Both the position numbers and the translations under genes were made by a program. From assembly GCF_900188325.1 (NCBI RefSeq), contig NZ_FZPD01000002.1:806001-870000 (forward strand): a stretch of DNA of 64,000 bases. Direction: 5' to 3'. The DNA comes from Ekhidna lutea (GTDB taxonomy: Bacteria > Bacteroidota > Bacteroidia > Cytophagales > Cyclobacteriaceae). Position 1 is the first letter of the stretch; every line of letters begins with the position of its first letter. Shown here piece by piece: positions 52,185 through 61,993 of the stretch. The notes beneath the pieces were generated by a model. It did not search any database. It was not told the origin of the DNA and worked only from the letters and a program-made list of their open reading frames with translations.

Positions 52185-53380
52185 TTTAAAATCTCGTGTC
52201 CCAGTTTATCTCTTTTTGTTTCAAGATACTTTTGGTTATGAGCATTGGGAGCTATTTCTATGGCTATATTCTCTACAATTTCCAGGCCATACCCCATCAA
52301 ACCAACCCGTTTCTTCGGGTTGTTTGTTATCAGTCTCAGTTTAGTGACATTCAATTTTCTCAATATCTGAGCACCAACACCATAATCCCGCTGGTCGGAT
52401 TTAAATCCAAGCTCCAAATTAGCTTCAACCGTATCTTTCCCTTCTTCCTGCAATTTATATGCCTTGAGCTTGTTCATCAAACCTATGCCTCTTCCTTCCT
52501 GATTCATATAAAGCACTACGCCCTTTCCTTCTTTTTCTACCATTTGCATGGCGCCATGAAGTTGACCTCCACAATCACATCGGCAAGAGCCAAATATATC
52601 ACCGGTGACACATGAACTATGCACGCGCACCATTACCGGTTCATCTTTTTTCCAAGTGCCTTTGATCAGTGCCAAATGCTCTTCGCCAGTATTCTTTTGT
52701 TTGAAAGCTTTTAATTGAAAATCGCCCCAACTGGTAGGCATGCTCACTTCAATTTCCTCCTCAACCATCGACTCCTTATTCATCCGGTATTCGATCAGGT
52801 CTGCTATAGAAACGAGCTTCAAACCAAACTTATCTGCAATCTTGCGACAATCAGGTAAGCGAGCCATCGTACCGTCATCTTTCAATATCTCAACCAAAAC
52901 ACCACCCGGAGTAAGTCCAGCAAGCCGAGAAAAGTCAACGGCTGCTTCAGTATGACCAGCTCTTCTCAACACCCCGCCCTGCTTAGCTTTTAGCGGGAAA
53001 ATGTGACCAGGACGACCCAAATCTTCTGGTTTGGTCTCCGGATTGACTAATGCTTTGATGGTTTTTGCCCGATCAGAGGTAGAAATACCAGTAGATGTTC
53101 CATGACCGATGAGATCAACTGAAACGGTAAATGGTGTCTCGAAAGTGGCCGTATTCTTTCCTACCATCAAGTCAAGGTCCAGTTCTTTGCACCGATCCTC
53201 CAGCAAGGAAGCGCAAATCAGCCCTCTACCCTCTTTTGACATGAAGTTGATGATGTCCGGCGTTACTTTATCTGCTGCACAAATAAAGTCCCCTTCATTC
53301 TCTCTATCTTCATCATCTACCACGATGATCACTTCCCCATTCTTAATGGCCTCAATGGCCTCTTCTATTTTATCTAGCAT
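52181..53380 (-). CDS. ribBA: bifunctional DHBP synthase / GTP cyclohydrolase II
   Basis: 399 residues. RibB domain (1-205) has [25 protein letters not shown] and [20 protein letters not shown]. RibA domain (215-399) has [20 protein letters not shown] (zinc-binding Cys) and [20 protein letters not shown], then [10 protein letters not shown]. Together they make the two precursors for riboflavin from ribulose 5-phosphate and GTP. Starts 3 bp after the dnaG stop on the same strand. No FMN riboswitch is visible, which fits its position inside an operon. Confidence 0.97.
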   Translation of the reverse strand: MLDKIEEAIEAIKNGEVIIVVDDEDRENEGDFICAADKVTPDIINFMSKEGRGLICASLLEDRCKELDLDLMVGKNTATFETPFTVSVDLIGHGTSTGISTSDRAKTIKALVNPETKPEDLGRPGHIFPLKAKQGGVLRRAGHTEAAVDFSRLAGLTPGGVLVEILKDDGTMARLPDCRKIADKFGLKLVSIADLIEYRMNKESMVEEEIEVSMPTSWGDFQLKAFKQKNTGEEHLALIKGTWKKDEPVMVRVHSSCVTGDIFGSCRCDCGGQLHGAMQMVEKEGKGVVLYMNQEGRGIGLMNKLKAYKLQEEGKDTVEANLELGFKSDQRDYGVGAQILRKLNVTKLRLITNNPKKRVGLMGYGLEIVENIAIEIAPNAHNQKYLETKRDKLGHEILK

Positions 53381-53382
53381 TG

Positions 53383-55314
53383 CTATCCTACTAATACGTT
53401 CCCTAATATTTTGGCTATTTCCACCGATACCATCTTCAACTCATTTATGTCATCCAAAAGTTCATCCACTTCTGCTTCACTTGTGGCATGCTTTAATTTA
53501 TCTGTTTCTTCCTGTATCAATTGTTGAACGATTCGAAACTTTAGCCGAAGCACATTGGTGTAAGTTACATCCCTAAGAAACTCTGTTTCTCTGGGCACAT
53601 GAATTTGATATTTTTCACTCCAGTTCTCGCTGATCTCATATTTATCGGCACTTAAGTCAATGACTGTTTTTCTTACTTTCTCATCTTCGTGATGTAGCAA
53701 GAATTCCCCATCTATCACTTCACCCTCATTCAATTTTTCCCTGAAAACCTCAATGATTTTCCGGTAGGTCTCATTGGTAAACTGGATTTCATCTGCTTCG
53801 TTCAGAAAGTAGTCAATTAAATTCTGATCCTGCATTTCACGGGTCTGGATCTTATTTTTTCCGTAGTTGACCAGCACCCTGATACTCTCACGCTCCTGGT
53901 ATTCGATAATCTTGGCGATATCAAGCTGATCAATAATCTCTTCCTGCTCCATTGGGAATGGTGGAGCTTCTATCTCAGGCTGGGACGACTGGTCTGAACG
54001 CTGTTTTTTCCGGTTCTCAATGAGAATTTTGTTTTGCTCTGCAACCAAAACCGACTCAGCGATTCCCAGCAAATCACTACAATCTTTTATATAGACGGTT
54101 CGCTTAACAGGATCATTGATCTTGGTAATACTTGAGACAATATCCTTGATTACACCGGCTTTTTTTACCGGATCATTTCCAGTCTCATCAAGAAGCACTT
54201 TGGTTTTGAAGCGAATAATATCCTGTGCCTCTTCACCTACATATTCCCTGAACCCAGAAGCTCCGAGTTGCTTCGCATAACTGTCAGGATCTTCCCCTTC
54301 AGGAAGTGCCACGGCCTTCACGTTCAGGTCTCCTTCCAAAAGAAGGTCAATACCCCGCATGGATGCTTTGATGCCGGCCTGGTCACCATCAAATATGACG
54401 GTTACATTTTCCGTATATCGTCGAATCAGCTTTACTTGATCCTCTGTCAAAGCTGTACCGGAAGACGCAACCACATTTTCTACTCCTGCCTGATGCATGG
54501 AAATTACATCGGTGTAGCCTTCTACCAGATAACAATTATCCTCTTTTCGAATAGCGTTTTTCCCCTGATACATACCATAAAGCACCTTGCTCTTATGGTA
54601 AAGCTCTGTCTCAGGGCTATTGATGTATTTCGCTGACTTGTCAGTACTGGAAAGTTTTCTTCCTCCAAAAGCGATTGTTTTCCCTGAAACATTATGAATC
54701 GGAAACATGACTCTGCTACGGAAGCGATCGTAGTTTTTACCGTCTTTATCAATGACAAGCCCTGCCTCAGAAAGTATTTCCTTATTATATCCTTTCTGAG
54801 TTGCCTCATTAAGCAACCCATCCCACAACTCTCGTGAATAACCTAATTCAAATTTCTTGATTGTCTCCTCTGTAAAGCCACGCTCTTTGAAGTACGAAAG
54901 ACCAATGGATTTACCTTCATCCGTATTGTGAAGTACTTTCTGGAAATACTCATTTGCAAAATTGAGGACAATGTACAGGCTCTCTCGTTTGTTCTGAGCT
55001 TGTTGAGCTTCATCTGATTGCTCTTCTTCTTTTATCTCAATACCGTATTTTCCGGCCAGATACTTCAACGCCTCCACATAGCTAAGACCATCCACTTCCA
55101 TCACAAAGGAGATTGCATCTCCACCTTTCCCTGAGCTAAAATCTTTAAAAATACCCTTAGAGGGCACTACATAAAAAGATGGAGTCTTTTCATTCGTAAA
55201 TGGGCTATGTGCTTTGTAACTTGAGCCTGATCTTTTTAGGGTAACAAAATCCCCAACCACCTCGACAATGTCGATCCGGTTCTTTATTTCTTCGATGGTA
55301 GAGGGGTGAATCAT
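53383..55314 (-). CDS. dnaG: DNA primase lacking zinc ligands
   Basis: 643 residues. Synthesises RNA primers at the replication fork. The TOPRIM core (about 250-350) carries [14 protein letters not shown] (catalytic Glu) and FDGDQAG. The N-terminal CHC2 fold is kept ([35 protein letters not shown]), but all four canonical zinc ligands are replaced: Ser37, Thr40, Asp58 and Ser61. This degenerate form is, to my knowledge, typical of Bacteroidota DnaG. Divergent promoters with the ATP-grasp gene. First gene of the dnaG-ribBA run. Confidence 0.96.
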   Translation of the reverse strand: MIHPSTIEEIKNRIDIVEVVGDFVTLKRSGSSYKAHSPFTNEKTPSFYVVPSKGIFKDFSSGKGGDAISFVMEVDGLSYVEALKYLAGKYGIEIKEEEQSDEAQQAQNKRESLYIVLNFANEYFQKVLHNTDEGKSIGLSYFKERGFTEETIKKFELGYSRELWDGLLNEATQKGYNKEILSEAGLVIDKDGKNYDRFRSRVMFPIHNVSGKTIAFGGRKLSSTDKSAKYINSPETELYHKSKVLYGMYQGKNAIRKEDNCYLVEGYTDVISMHQAGVENVVASSGTALTEDQVKLIRRYTENVTVIFDGDQAGIKASMRGIDLLLEGDLNVKAVALPEGEDPDSYAKQLGASGFREYVGEEAQDIIRFKTKVLLDETGNDPVKKAGVIKDIVSSITKINDPVKRTVYIKDCSDLLGIAESVLVAEQNKILIENRKKQRSDQSSQPEIEAPPFPMEQEEIIDQLDIAKIIEYQERESIRVLVNYGKNKIQTREMQDQNLIDYFLNEADEIQFTNETYRKIIEVFREKLNEGEVIDGEFLLHHEDEKVRKTVIDLSADKYEISENWSEKYQIHVPRETEFLRDVTYTNVLRLKFRIVQQLIQEETDKLKHATSEAEVDELLDDINELKMVSVEIAKILGNVLVG

Positions 55315-55330
55315 AATGTTTTTCGGACTG

Positions 55331-55338
55331 CAAAATTA
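55331..55338 (-). promoter_or_regulatory. -7 box upstream of dnaG
   Basis: Reverse-strand TAATTTTG, ending 16 bp before the dnaG ATG. Confidence 0.5.
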
Positions 55339-55376
55339 CCTGATAAAAAGGATACTGAATCATCAGTAATACATCA

Positions 55377-55384
55377 TACATTTG
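55377..55384 (+). promoter_or_regulatory. -7 box upstream of the ATP-grasp gene
   Basis: TACATTTG matches TAnnTTTG and ends 13 bp before the ATG at 55398. Together with the dnaG box it makes a compact divergent promoter pair. Confidence 0.5.
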
Positions 55385-55397
55385 AACAAAAAAATCA

Positions 55398-56708
55398 ATG
55401 CCTAAACAAACTGCAAATCCAAAGAATATCCTATTTGTTTCAATCTCCGGATTGATCAGTGACATAGCATGGCAATGCATAAAAGAAGGACATGAAGTCA
55501 AATACTTTATAGAGGAAGAAAGTGAAAAAGAAATTGGTGATGGATTTGTACCGAAGGTCGATGACTGGGAAGCTGAAATAGATTGGTCAGATTTGATCGT
55601 TTTCGATGATGTCCTCGGACAAGGCGAAAAAGCTCAGCAATTACGAGCAGATGGTAAGTATGTCGTTGGTGGAACTCCTTATACAGATAAATTAGAAGAT
55701 GATCGCTCCTTTGGTCAGGCAGAGCTCAAAAAACATAAGGTCAACATCCTGAACTACCACGAGTTTGATTCATTTGATGCCGGCATTGCACACATTAAGG
55801 CCAATCCGGGCAAGTACGTTTTAAAGCCTAGTGGTGAAGCCCAAAACATCAAAAGATTACTATTCGTCGGGATGGAAGAAGATGGAAGTGATGTTTTGAG
55901 GATTCTTAGTGCGTACAAAAACGCCTGGAGTGAAGAAGTAAAAATCTACCAGCTGCAGAAAAAAGTAGATACTGGTGTTGAGATAGGTGTAGGAGGCTTC
56001 TTTAACGGAAAGGAGTTTATATACCCTATCAATATCAATTTTGAACATAAGAAATTATTTCCCGGTGAATTGGGTGTGGCGACTGGAGAAATGGGTACAA
56101 GTATGTTTTGGAGTGGACCAAACAAAATATTTAACTCCACCCTTAAAAAGATGGAATCAACACTGGCAAAAGAAGGCTATGTCGGATATATCGACATTAA
56201 TTGCATTGTCAATAGCAATGGCATCTATCCATTGGAATTTACCTCACGATTTGGATACCCCACCATCTCAATACAGGCAGATGGAATGAACAATGGCATT
56301 GGGGATTTCTTCTATCAGCTTGCTAAAGGTGAAAAACCAAATCTGAAAGTGAAAAGTGGTTTTCAGGTTGGTGCACGTGTTGTAGTTCCACCATTTCCAT
56401 ACAAAGACCCTAAGACCTTTGAAGCCTTCTCCAAAAATGCAGCTATCGTCTTCAAAAAACCAATGACAGAAGGTGTGCACATAGAAGATGTGAAGATGGT
56501 AAATAATGAATGGCTAATAACAGGAGGCAGTGGAGTAGCGCTGATTGTAACAGGATTGGGACTTACCATGAAGCAGGCTCAGCAGCAGCTTTATACACGT
56601 ATTAAAAATATTATGATTCCAAATATGTATTACCGAACTGATATTGGTAATCGTTGGTTTGAAGATAGTGACAAGCTGCATGCATGGGGATACCTCAGAG
56701 AAAGTTAA
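55398..56708 (+). CDS. PurD-like ATP-grasp ligase
   Basis: 436 residues, no export signal. An N-terminal Rossmann-like domain (ILFVSISGLISDIAWQCIKEGHEV) with DLIVFDDVLGQGEKAQQL, then the ATP-grasp core with KYVLKPSGEAQNIKRL and the metal-binding EFTSRFGYPTISIQ. The C-terminal part with GVALIVTGLGLTMKQAQQQLYTRI and YRTDIGNRWF is like PurD. It differs from canonical phosphoribosylamine-glycine ligase in the N-terminal substrate loop, so another amine or amino acid substrate is plausible. No purine genes are next to it. Confidence 0.8.
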   Translation: MPKQTANPKNILFVSISGLISDIAWQCIKEGHEVKYFIEEESEKEIGDGFVPKVDDWEAEIDWSDLIVFDDVLGQGEKAQQLRADGKYVVGGTPYTDKLEDDRSFGQAELKKHKVNILNYHEFDSFDAGIAHIKANPGKYVLKPSGEAQNIKRLLFVGMEEDGSDVLRILSAYKNAWSEEVKIYQLQKKVDTGVEIGVGGFFNGKEFIYPININFEHKKLFPGELGVATGEMGTSMFWSGPNKIFNSTLKKMESTLAKEGYVGYIDINCIVNSNGIYPLEFTSRFGYPTISIQADGMNNGIGDFFYQLAKGEKPNLKVKSGFQVGARVVVPPFPYKDPKTFEAFSKNAAIVFKKPMTEGVHIEDVKMVNNEWLITGGSGVALIVTGLGLTMKQAQQQLYTRIKNIMIPNMYYRTDIGNRWFEDSDKLHAWGYLRES

Positions 56709-56794
56709 CATGCAGACTAAAATCCATCCTGTATAAGAATACCAGGATGACAATTTGAGTAATTGACAGATAGACTTTATAACTTGCGGGCCGA

Positions 56795-57886
56795 ATGGAA
56801 TTGACGAAGGAAAATCTACTAAAAGCACTAAGTGAGGTCATAGATCCGGATCTGAAAAAAGACCTGGTTTCACTCGGAATGATCCAAAATATTCACATTG
56901 ACGGTGATAAAGCAGCATTTGATGTGGTGCTCACCACGCCGGCCTGCCCTCTTAAAGAAGTGATTAAAAAGGATTGTGAAGAAAAGATTCAGAAACATTT
57001 AGGTGAGGTGAAAACCATCATCAACATGACCTCAAATGTTACAACCAAAAGAGATGAAGGTCCGGTTTTGCCGGGTGTGAAAAACATTATCGCTGTTTCA
57101 TCCGGAAAAGGTGGCGTTGGCAAGTCTACCATTGCAGCAAACCTGGCAGTGGCATTGGCCAGAAGTGGTGCCGATGTTGGCTTAATTGATGCTGATATTT
57201 ATGGTCCTTCGATCCCTACCATGTTCAACTGTGAGTTTGAACAACCGGGAATTGTGCAGGAAGATGGTAAAAATAAAATTGTACCGATACAGCAGTACGG
57301 AGTGAAATTAATCTCAATTGGCCTCCTGACTAATAGCGAAGATGCTGTCGTTTGGAGAGGCCCAATGGCCAGTTCAGCCCTGAGACAGTTTATTTCTGAT
57401 GCGAAATGGGGAGAGTTAGATTATTTGGTGATCGATTTACCGCCGGGAACCAGCGACATCCACCTTACATTGGTTCAGGCAGTTCCAGTTACCGGAGCTG
57501 TGGTAGTTACCACACCGCAGAAAGTAGCATTAGCAGATGCTCAGAAGGGAATTTCTATGTTTAAGCAACCACAAATCAATGTACCGATTTTGGGCTTAGT
57601 CGAAAACATGTCTTGGTTTACTCCGGAAGAGCTTCCTGATAATAAATATTATATCTTTGGAGAAGGAGGCGGCCAAAAGCTGGCAGAAAAGAATGAGGTT
57701 GAACTCTTAGGTCAAATCCCTATTGTTCAGACAATTAGAGAAAGTGGCGACAGTGGCTATCCTGCAGCAATGAAGGATGGAGAATTATCAGACGCATTTA
57801 TGCGTCTTGCGGAGAATGTAGCGAGGCAAGTGGCAATCAGAAATGCTTCACAGGCTGAGACTAAAAAAGTAGAAGTGACCGTTTAG
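56795..57886 (+). CDS. Mrp/NBP35-family Fe-S cluster carrier ATPase
   Basis: 363 residues. N-terminal DUF59/MIP18 domain (1-85) with LSEVIDPDLKKDLVSLGMI. P-loop NTPase domain with deviant Walker A IAVSSGKGGVGKSTIAAN, Walker B-like LIDADIYGPSIP and the signature DYLVIDLPPGTSDIHLT. The CxxC pair that bridges a cluster in many ApbC proteins is absent: the equivalent region reads ENMSWFTPEELPDNKYYIFG. Likely delivers or scaffolds 4Fe-4S clusters. nifU-like gene follows 4 bp later. Confidence 0.95.
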   Translation: MELTKENLLKALSEVIDPDLKKDLVSLGMIQNIHIDGDKAAFDVVLTTPACPLKEVIKKDCEEKIQKHLGEVKTIINMTSNVTTKRDEGPVLPGVKNIIAVSSGKGGVGKSTIAANLAVALARSGADVGLIDADIYGPSIPTMFNCEFEQPGIVQEDGKNKIVPIQQYGVKLISIGLLTNSEDAVVWRGPMASSALRQFISDAKWGELDYLVIDLPPGTSDIHLTLVQAVPVTGAVVVTTPQKVALADAQKGISMFKQPQINVPILGLVENMSWFTPEELPDNKYYIFGEGGGQKLAEKNEVELLGQIPIVQTIRESGDSGYPAAMKDGELSDAFMRLAENVARQVAIRNASQAETKKVEVTV

Positions 57887-57890
57887 CAAT

Positions 57891-58169
57891 ATGTCAGAGT
57901 TAGTAGAAAGAGTAGAAAAAGCACTAAATAATATAAGGCCATACCTGGAAGCTGATGGTGGCGATGTGAAGGTGCTGGAAGTGGATAAAGATATGAATGT
58001 AGTGCTGGAACTAATGGGAAACTGTGGTTCTTGCCCCATGTCTACAATGACATTGAAGGCCGGTGTTGAAGAAGCCATTAAGCGAGAGGTCCCAGAAATA
58101 AAAAGCGTGCATGCTGTCAACATTACCTCGCCGGATGATCCAAACGCTAAGCTTCCATTTGCAAATTGA
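57891..58169 (+). CDS. NifU-like C-terminal domain protein
   Basis: 92 residues, the stand-alone NifU C-terminal (Nfu) type with NIRPYLEADGGDVKVLEVD and the cluster-binding GNCGSCPMSTMTLKAGVE (CxxC). Acts as an Fe-S carrier; here in an operon with the Mrp ATPase 4 bp upstream. The next gene, a secreted metalloprotease, starts 7 bp later but is functionally unrelated. Confidence 0.96.
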   Translation: MSELVERVEKALNNIRPYLEADGGDVKVLEVDKDMNVVLELMGNCGSCPMSTMTLKAGVEEAIKREVPEIKSVHAVNITSPDDPNAKLPFAN

Positions 58170-58176
58170 AAGACCC

Positions 58177-61110
58177 ATGCGAGGTGGGTGGTTCTTATGT
58201 ATCCTTTTAGCTGCATTTCATCTCAATGCACAAGACAGATGTGGTACAACAGCCCCAACAACAGGTGAATTTGAAAACTGGATAAGCACAAAAATCGCCG
58301 AACGACAGAATCAAGCCCACAGACCTCAAGCTCCGCTTTATCAAATACCCGTTGTAGTACATGTATTTCACAAGGGTGAGCCAGTAGGAACGGGTGTAAA
58401 CCTTTCAGAGGAGCGCATTAAAGCTCAAATTGACTCCCTAACGGCGGACTTTCGGCGCACCAATGCGGATGCCATGAATACGCCTCCTGACTTTCTTCCT
58501 GTAGCTGCGGACGTAGAAGTGGAATTTGTTTTGGCAAAGCAAGATCCTGCTGGTAAACCGACCAATGGAATCGTGAGAATCCACGGCTCAAGGGATGTTT
58601 ACCGGGCTAACTCTCATCGTCCGTTGCTACGCTCTGAAAGTTTTTGGCCGGCTTCAAATTACTTGAATATTTATGTACTTGACCTTCAGGTATTTATAGG
58701 CTATGCTTCTTTCCCCCTGATTGCACTGGATGGAATCACGAATGACACAGAGGACTACATATTTGATGGAGTGCTAATCGACTTTGAATACTTTGGAGTA
58801 AATCCATCTGCACCTGCTTTTGAAAGCTACGGAAGAACACTCACCCATGAAGTAGGTCACTACCTGGGATTGAGACATATATGGGGTGATGGTGGTTGTT
58901 CTATTGATGATTTTGTTGATGACACCCCATTGGCAGACACTGACAATGGCGACTACACTTCACCATGCACATTTCCAAATCCTAATGACAATGAAGTCTG
59001 CGTTTCAGGCGAGCCTGAGATGTTTCAAAACTACATGGACTACACGGATGATGTTTGTATGAACTTATTTACCTCGGGGCAAAAATCAAGAATGCGAACA
59101 GTCATTGATAATGCTCCTAATCGGACAACATTAATTTCTTCGCCAGGCCTGACCGAACCACCTAGATTCTCAAATGATTTGTCAGTTGTAGATATCATTT
59201 CGCCAGATTATGCAGAATGTAACACGAACATCACCCCTAGTGTAATGATCACGAATTACGGTAATAATGATGTCAGCTCTTATGAGGTTCAGCTCTATAT
59301 CAATAGCGATCCTATAGGACCGCCTGAAAGTATTTCAAATACCATGTTGCCGCTTGACTCTGATACAATCATCTTTCCAACTCAATCTGTGCCAACATCA
59401 CCCTATTCTGTTTCATTTGAAGTGCTGGAAGTAAATGGTGGAAATGATGGAAACCCTGGTAATAACTCAATGACAATAACCGTCAGTGACAATACAACTC
59501 AGAGACTGCCATTCAATGAAAATTTTGAAAGTACAATTTCTGTATTTGGAGAGTTTGGCAGTAGTTCCCCATGGGAACAAGTAAATGCACCTAAAACCGC
59601 CCCCACCAATCAGGCATTGGTATTTAAATCACATGAGAATACAGAATGGTTTGATGAAACAACAATTTTCAAAACACCTATTTTAGATGTCACGGGCGTA
59701 CAGTCAGGAGAATTGCTATTTAGCTACGCACATGCAAACTCACCATCTGCCTTTTACGATGGGCTGATGGTAAAGGCAAGCGTAGATTGCGGAGAAACAT
59801 TTGCAGATATCATTTTTTCAAGCTTTGGTCCAAACCTCGCAACGGCTGAAGAAAGTGATTCTTACTTCTCACCAGCAAATCAACTCGAGTGGATAGACAC
59901 TGTACTGAGTATTACTGAGTACAAAGAGATCGATGGCGTTCAATTCGCGTTTGTTGGGATCAACGGAAGTGGTAACAATATATATGTTGACAATATTGAT
60001 ATAGTTGAGACGAATCTTTTTGAAAATGATATCAGTCCCAGGAGTTTAAAAGGACCACTTATTACTTGCGCTGAGTCCTCCCGTCTTGAATTACGCATCC
60101 GAAATGTAGGATCACAGATTGTAACTTCATTTGAGGTAAAATACCATGTCAATGGAGATACACTCATTACCACATTCAATGGATTAAGTGTTTCATCAAA
60201 AGAATTTGCAACTTTCTTTATTGCAGCGGACAATCTAGTTCCCGGTCAGAATCAGGTTGGCGCTGAGATAACCTTGGTCAACGGAGCAGCTGATGAATCA
60301 ATAATCGATAATTCATTGGCTGCCAGTCTGAGAAGGGATTCGAAATCTGATGAATATCCTTTGTTAGTAGATTTTGAACAACCAGACATTTGGGATGTAA
60401 CCTCCACAGGTCCTGACACGCTTTGGGTTCGAGCCCAGGTTCAGGGCAATGGTGTGTTAAGAGCAAAAGGGTTTAATGCTCCAAACCTGGGTGTCCAGAG
60501 CTGGTTTGTGAGTCCAAAACTCACAACTGGAGGTCTGGATAGTGCTCATCTTTATTTCAGAGCCTCACATGCTGCCAGAAATGGTTTTGAAGATCGATTG
60601 CAGGTTTTGCTTTCAACTGACTGTGGCGAAAACTATAGCACCACTCTTTTAGATGCCTTTACAGATTCTCTTGCAGTTACCACCTCATCTACTCGGTGGG
60701 TACCCTCCTCAGACAGTGATTGGAAAGAATACAAATTAGATCTCTCGCACTCCTTTTTCTTTGATGATAACATACGAATTGCGTTTGTGTTCACTCCGGG
60801 CGGTGGCAATGACTTATACATTGATGATATCAGTATCAGGGAAAATGAAGTACCGAACTATGAGGAAGTGTTCAGAGCGTTTCCTAATCCAGCGATTAAT
60901 TCATTTAATGTTGGGTTCAACCTATCAGAAAAAGAAGCTGTCACCGTTAGACTATTGGATATGAGTGGCCGTATCATTTTTGAAGAAGTGGTGGGCAATG
61001 CATTTAACCAGGTCATAGAGTATGAAGCACCCTCCCAGAAAGGGCTTTATTTTTTAAATGTGATTGGAAAAAATTTCAACACCTCCCAAAAACTGTTTAT
61101 TAGTAATTGA
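58177..61110 (+). CDS. secreted M43 metalloprotease with T9SS sorting domain
   Basis: 977 residues from the ATG at 58177; a longer frame starting inside nifU is less likely because the signal peptide begins at this Met (GGWFLCILLAAFHLNAQ). The pappalysin-type catalytic domain spans 20-325: zinc motif HEVGHYLGLRH at 224-234 with Glu225 as base, and the Met-turn NYMDYTDDVCM. Several beta-sandwich domains follow (ISNTMLPLDSDTI, and two MAM or jelly-roll-like units with PILDVTGVQSGELLFSYAHA). C-terminal 75 residues (FRAFPNPAINSFNVGF, DMSGRIIFEE) are a T9SS type A domain. Confidence 0.94.
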   Translation: MRGGWFLCILLAAFHLNAQDRCGTTAPTTGEFENWISTKIAERQNQAHRPQAPLYQIPVVVHVFHKGEPVGTGVNLSEERIKAQIDSLTADFRRTNADAMNTPPDFLPVAADVEVEFVLAKQDPAGKPTNGIVRIHGSRDVYRANSHRPLLRSESFWPASNYLNIYVLDLQVFIGYASFPLIALDGITNDTEDYIFDGVLIDFEYFGVNPSAPAFESYGRTLTHEVGHYLGLRHIWGDGGCSIDDFVDDTPLADTDNGDYTSPCTFPNPNDNEVCVSGEPEMFQNYMDYTDDVCMNLFTSGQKSRMRTVIDNAPNRTTLISSPGLTEPPRFSNDLSVVDIISPDYAECNTNITPSVMITNYGNNDVSSYEVQLYINSDPIGPPESISNTMLPLDSDTIIFPTQSVPTSPYSVSFEVLEVNGGNDGNPGNNSMTITVSDNTTQRLPFNENFESTISVFGEFGSSSPWEQVNAPKTAPTNQALVFKSHENTEWFDETTIFKTPILDVTGVQSGELLFSYAHANSPSAFYDGLMVKASVDCGETFADIIFSSFGPNLATAEESDSYFSPANQLEWIDTVLSITEYKEIDGVQFAFVGINGSGNNIYVDNIDIVETNLFENDISPRSLKGPLITCAESSRLELRIRNVGSQIVTSFEVKYHVNGDTLITTFNGLSVSSKEFATFFIAADNLVPGQNQVGAEITLVNGAADESIIDNSLAASLRRDSKSDEYPLLVDFEQPDIWDVTSTGPDTLWVRAQVQGNGVLRAKGFNAPNLGVQSWFVSPKLTTGGLDSAHLYFRASHAARNGFEDRLQVLLSTDCGENYSTTLLDAFTDSLAVTTSSTRWVPSSDSDWKEYKLDLSHSFFFDDNIRIAFVFTPGGGNDLYIDDISIRENEVPNYEEVFRAFPNPAINSFNVGFNLSEKEAVTVRLLDMSGRIIFEEVVGNAFNQVIEYEAPSQKGLYFLNVIGKNFNTSQKLFISN

Positions 61111-61141
61111 TTAGGTTTATCCCTGTATATTAAAAGCATTT

Positions 61142-61993
61142 ATGTCATTTAGAAAACCAACCAGCGTAAAAGATTTTCTGATTCATTTAGGAGTACTCAT
61201 TGGTAGCGGCATCTTGATTGTGATCGTTGTATTTTATATCTGGCTTCCGATCACAACCAACCACGGCGAAACAATCACAGTCCCCGATATTCAGGGCATG
61301 ACAGTATCGGAATTGGATGATTTTTTAAGTAAGCGTAATTTAAGATACGAGGCTACTGCAGACTCCAGCTATTCACCTGACCATCCTCCTTTGGCAGTAT
61401 TGAGGCAGGTTCCAAAGCCAAATACTAAGGTGAAGGAGAATAGAAAGATTTATGTGACGTTAAATGCAGAGAGTCCGCCCAAAGTGAGAATGCCAAGGGT
61501 TGAGGATTTGTCACTAAGAGCCGCAATGATGGTATTAAAATCATATGACCTGAAACTTGGAGACGTTCGATACGTTCCAGATGTGTTTTTTGGAGTAGTT
61601 CATGAGGCCAAAATGAATGGCAGAGCTGTTTTGGAGGGAGAGAAAATCGAAAAAGGCAGTTTGATTGACCTTATTGTGGGTGATGGATATGGAAACACTG
61701 TATTTCAGTCACCTTTACTTATTGGTTTAGATCAGGAAGAAGCAGAGACAGCCATCATCGGTTCCGGGCTGAAAGTTGGCAAGATTCAGACAACTGAAAA
61801 ATCACTTGCAGGATTTGATGCATTGGATTCGTTGGGTAATGATATTCTGGAATATAGAAGTATTTCACCCGGTACGGTTCAGCAGCAATACCCGCGTCCA
61901 GGAAGAAGAGTTAAAATCGGCGACCCAGTTGATATTTGGATTTATCAGCCGGATACAGTTAGTAACACCTCTACTATATTGGATAACCAATGA
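61142..61993 (+). CDS. PASTA-domain membrane protein
   Basis: 283 residues. A short basic cytoplasmic start, one membrane helix (15-40), then three PASTA units: TVPDIQGMTVSELDDFLSKRNLR, KVRMPRVEDLSLRAAMMVLKSYDL and FQSPLLIGLDQEEAETAIIGSGL. The periplasmic repeats resemble the peptidoglycan or beta-lactam-binding PASTA domains of penicillin-binding proteins and kinases, but no enzymatic domain is attached. It overlaps the following secreted protein gene by 4 bp, implying coupled translation and possibly shared envelope function. Confidence 0.92.
   Translation: MSFRKPTSVKDFLIHLGVLIGSGILIVIVVFYIWLPITTNHGETITVPDIQGMTVSELDDFLSKRNLRYEATADSSYSPDHPPLAVLRQVPKPNTKVKENRKIYVTLNAESPPKVRMPRVEDLSLRAAMMVLKSYDLKLGDVRYVPDVFFGVVHEAKMNGRAVLEGEKIEKGSLIDLIVGDGYGNTVFQSPLLIGLDQEEAETAIIGSGLKVGKIQTTEKSLAGFDALDSLGNDILEYRSISPGTVQQQYPRPGRRVKIGDPVDIWIYQPDTVSNTSTILDNQ

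Noticed and set aside
58111-58176. Earlier start of the M43 protease inside nifU
   Set aside because: The signal peptide begins at the Met at 58177; the upstream part is a shadow of nifU.
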